A stretch of DNA of 64,000 nt from assembly GCF_932294415.1 (NCBI RefSeq), contig NC_065538.1:79187834-79251833 (forward strand), given 5' to 3'. Below the pieces are notes generated by a model that did no database searches, was not told the DNA's origin, and worked only from the letters and a program-made list of their open reading frames with translations. A program made the translations under genes and the position numbers. Positions 61,834 through 64,000 of this stretch are shown piece by piece (the first letter of the stretch is position 1; each line of letters begins with the position of its first letter). This DNA is from Quercus robur (Eukaryota; Streptophyta; Magnoliopsida; Fagales; Fagaceae).

Positions 61834-64000
61834 TACATCAGCCAGCGAAGATAAACTTTTGTTTATAGCCTGATTGCAAAAAATTAGCATATGATCATAT
61901 TAAAAAGGTGAACATTAAAACAACAAAAGAAGTGGGTTATTAATGGAATTCATCAGATTGAAACCTGAGTTTCCTTCAAACGGTCTCCAGTTGACCCACT
62001 CTTGGATAGGCGCTCACTTCCAGCAAGATCTATGAGGTTTAACACCCCCTGTACTTGTTGCTCAGTGCTCTAGCAAAGCAGAAAGAGTAGTATGTCAACA
62101 GTTAAAAACATACATGAGTGCTTTGAACACAAATAGGAATACAGAATTACTAGTTAAGGTACCTCATTTACACCAGATATACGCAATGTAAAAACAAAAT
62201 GGCTTCTCGAGGACTGCTCATTCATTTGCGTCCTACCCACAGACCTAAAAGACCCAAAGGCAACAACCATTCCATTAAATTTATTCATCCAATTAACAAG
62301 ATTAGAGGAAAGCTCAATGAAAAGCATAATTAGAGGAAAGCTCAATGAAAAGCATAAACCGTGTTCTATCATCACTAAAAGAAAATACATTAGTTATGCA
62401 CAATCCACAGAAGAACAATGATATTGTGCGTTTGTGTGTGTGAAATCTTGAAAACTGAAATTGACTAAGCCTTGTCATAGGCCCCATGAAACTTGGTAAA
62501 ATTATCTAAGCCTTTTCCTATGCCTCATGAACCTTGACTGTTTAACCCTTACAATACTTTAAAAAGCATTGGCATTTCTCATTTCAAATTTCTACAACAG
62601 AAAAGCATTCCGAGAGCAGATACCATAATTCCACTTTTACACAACTCCAGTGGATGTGCAGAAAAACAAAACCTGCAGAACAATGTAGAAAGCTCCTAAG
62701 TTGTTACCTGCTGTGTGCAGCCTGTTGTAGAAGGGAGGATATCTCATTTATGCTACAAACATCAACTATAGTAAGGTCAGAAACATGTGTATTTCCATTC
62801 ACATCATGCTTAATTGTATACTGTTTTCCAGGAGCCCCATTTTCTGTCCGTGACATGTCCAGACCACTTGATCGATTTGTTGACAATAAATCACGGATGG
62901 TCTCATTGTAAATCTCCAACATTGAAGCCTACACATGTTTATAAGGAATTGTTAGAGTTTCACAAGCAAAAGTAAGCAGATTAATGACAGAAGTTCAAGA
63001 TAGTTTACCTGCATTTTGTATTTCCAGCCCTGAGCTTGAAGGGACTGACTTGTCTGGAAGATTTGTTCCAGTGAACGTGGTATCAGCCCTTTCTGCACTG
63101 AAGTTTCTGGTCTACCCATCATGGTATAAGTTTTGCCTGATCCCGTTTGCCCATAAGCAAATATGCAAACCTACCAAAACATTACACGAACATTAGATTA
63201 ATGAAAGTTCAGAATTAAAAAGCCAATCAAACTTCTGAAACAGATGATACACAATCAAATAAAGCTTAAACTTTAGCCTAACATTACAAATGCATTTCCA
63301 TGCATTTCACAGTAAAATATTGTTGAATCTGATTATAAGTTCCCAGTTACCTTTTTTTTTTTTAAGCATTTCATCCATAATAAAGTCATTGACAGATAAA
63401 CATAATGTCATGAAATTAACACCAACACCAAGACACCATGCCATAGTGCAACTTCAGCTAGAGACAACCCAACAACAACTTAACCATACAATAAAATGAG
63501 TTCAACCAAAAAGGCAATACAAAAAACCAAATGAAATCCAACAATAGCTTTACACTTGTAGCCCCATATCAAAGACCAAAACAACTCAAACCCAATACAA
63601 TTCAAAATTGAGGATAAACCCCTAATAAACAAGTTTGTAAGAAATCTTACATCCCTACTACAACCAACAAAAATTTATTAGTCGCATCATAGTGATAGCA
63701 TCTTGAGGAGATACTCTAATCATGCGTCAATTACAAAATATTCTTTCAACTTATTTGACATTTTGGTTAACTTAGGTAGAGCAATTAACACCTGATCTTG
63801 AACTGGAAAGTTGCAATCAAGTGAAAACACCATTTATCAAAATGCAAGAACTAGAACCTTGATAGAACATATTCTAATGCATTATGCCAGATTTTTTTTT
63901 TTTGGGGATAAAATGCATTATGACAGAATTGAAAAGAACAACTTGCAAGCACAACAAATTACCTTATAACCATCAAGGGCACTCTGTACCAACTGTGATA
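61486..64000 (-). CDS. Kinesin-14, C-terminal motor (ATK1/ATK5-like), 3' part; runs off the right edge
   Basis: The minus-strand exons are 64000(partial)-63963, 63170-63009, 62928-62708, 62244-62163, 62069-61965, 61869-61765 and 61665-61486, all GT-AG and in phase. The visible motor starts just before the P-loop: [21 protein letters not shown], split by an intron. Switch I is NEQSSRSH and switch II is LIDLAGSE. The motor runs to [20 protein letters not shown], and the protein ends [16 protein letters not shown], so the motor is at the C-terminus. That tail is shared with Arabidopsis ATK1/ATK5. By family knowledge these are minus-end-directed microtubule motors that organise the spindle. The stalk and neck lie outside the window. 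An intron has a short direct repeat (TTAGAGGAAAGCTCAATG, 62302-62360). Confidence 0.93.

Overview
The window reads as AT-rich nuclear DNA of a woody eudicot. Introns carry plant GT-AG signals, the genes belong to plant-specific families, and the spacers are packed with plant transposable elements. My best guess is a rosid tree, probably Fagaceae (oak/chestnut type), because several repeats look familiar from that group. That is recall, not a search result.

Seven host genes can be supported by splice-consistent reading frames. (1) A complete 7-exon TPS-a type terpene synthase, 5243-8151 (+), 552 codons. (2) A complete 7-exon cysteine-rich receptor-like kinase (two DUF26 domains), 17837-21636 (+), 675 codons. 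(3) An intronless-CDS F-box protein, 23633-24832 (-), with a 5'UTR intron. (4) A TauE/SafE-type membrane transporter, 39094-41843 (+), 459 codons. (5) A clade IVc bHLH factor (ILR3/bHLH115-like), 42844-46226 (-), with an apparent GC-AG intron. (6) A CXXS-type single-cysteine thioredoxin, 47563-50428 (-). (7) The 3' half of the motor of a C-terminal kinesin-14 (ATK1/ATK5-like), 61486 to beyond the right edge (-). A 60-bp terpene synthase relic (9114-9172) and a probable DUF642-like pseudogene (51062-51580) add gene remains. The genes are unrelated in pathway; this is an ordinary plant gene neighbourhood, not an operon or obvious cluster.

The rest is mostly mobile DNA. A structurally whole non-autonomous LTR element (9578-13157, TSD GAAAC) carries eleven 80-bp tandem repeats. 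Two solo LTRs of a related lineage lie at 739-1378 (-, TSD ACTCT) and 56438-57368 (+, TSD ATTAT). All three share a similarly spaced promoter block (GACAAGTAT / CACGTG / TATAAAA). There is a Copia-type LTR with its primer site (15078-16475), two LTR-like stretches rich in TCGCGA (about 3040-3937 and 13671-14230), and a Helitron (16677-17513). A 5'-truncated LINE keeps a 601-codon open frame. Other elements are tRNA-derived SINE copies, one split by a PIF/Harbinger insertion, a Stowaway element, several Harbinger/Tourist-like elements with TAA or TCA duplications, and several long hairpins. The most striking hairpin has 91-nt arms, about 97% matched, and lies about 100 bp upstream of the terpene synthase TATA box.

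The long stretches 21637-23632, 26250-31590, 31590-35190, 37814-39025 and 57369-61485 hold no gene I can support. I found no clearly new multi-gene system. The best leads are regulatory or structural: the terpene synthase promoter hairpin, the shared LTR promoter module, the duplicated 3' end of the transporter gene, and the two Harbinger elements with transcript-like cores.
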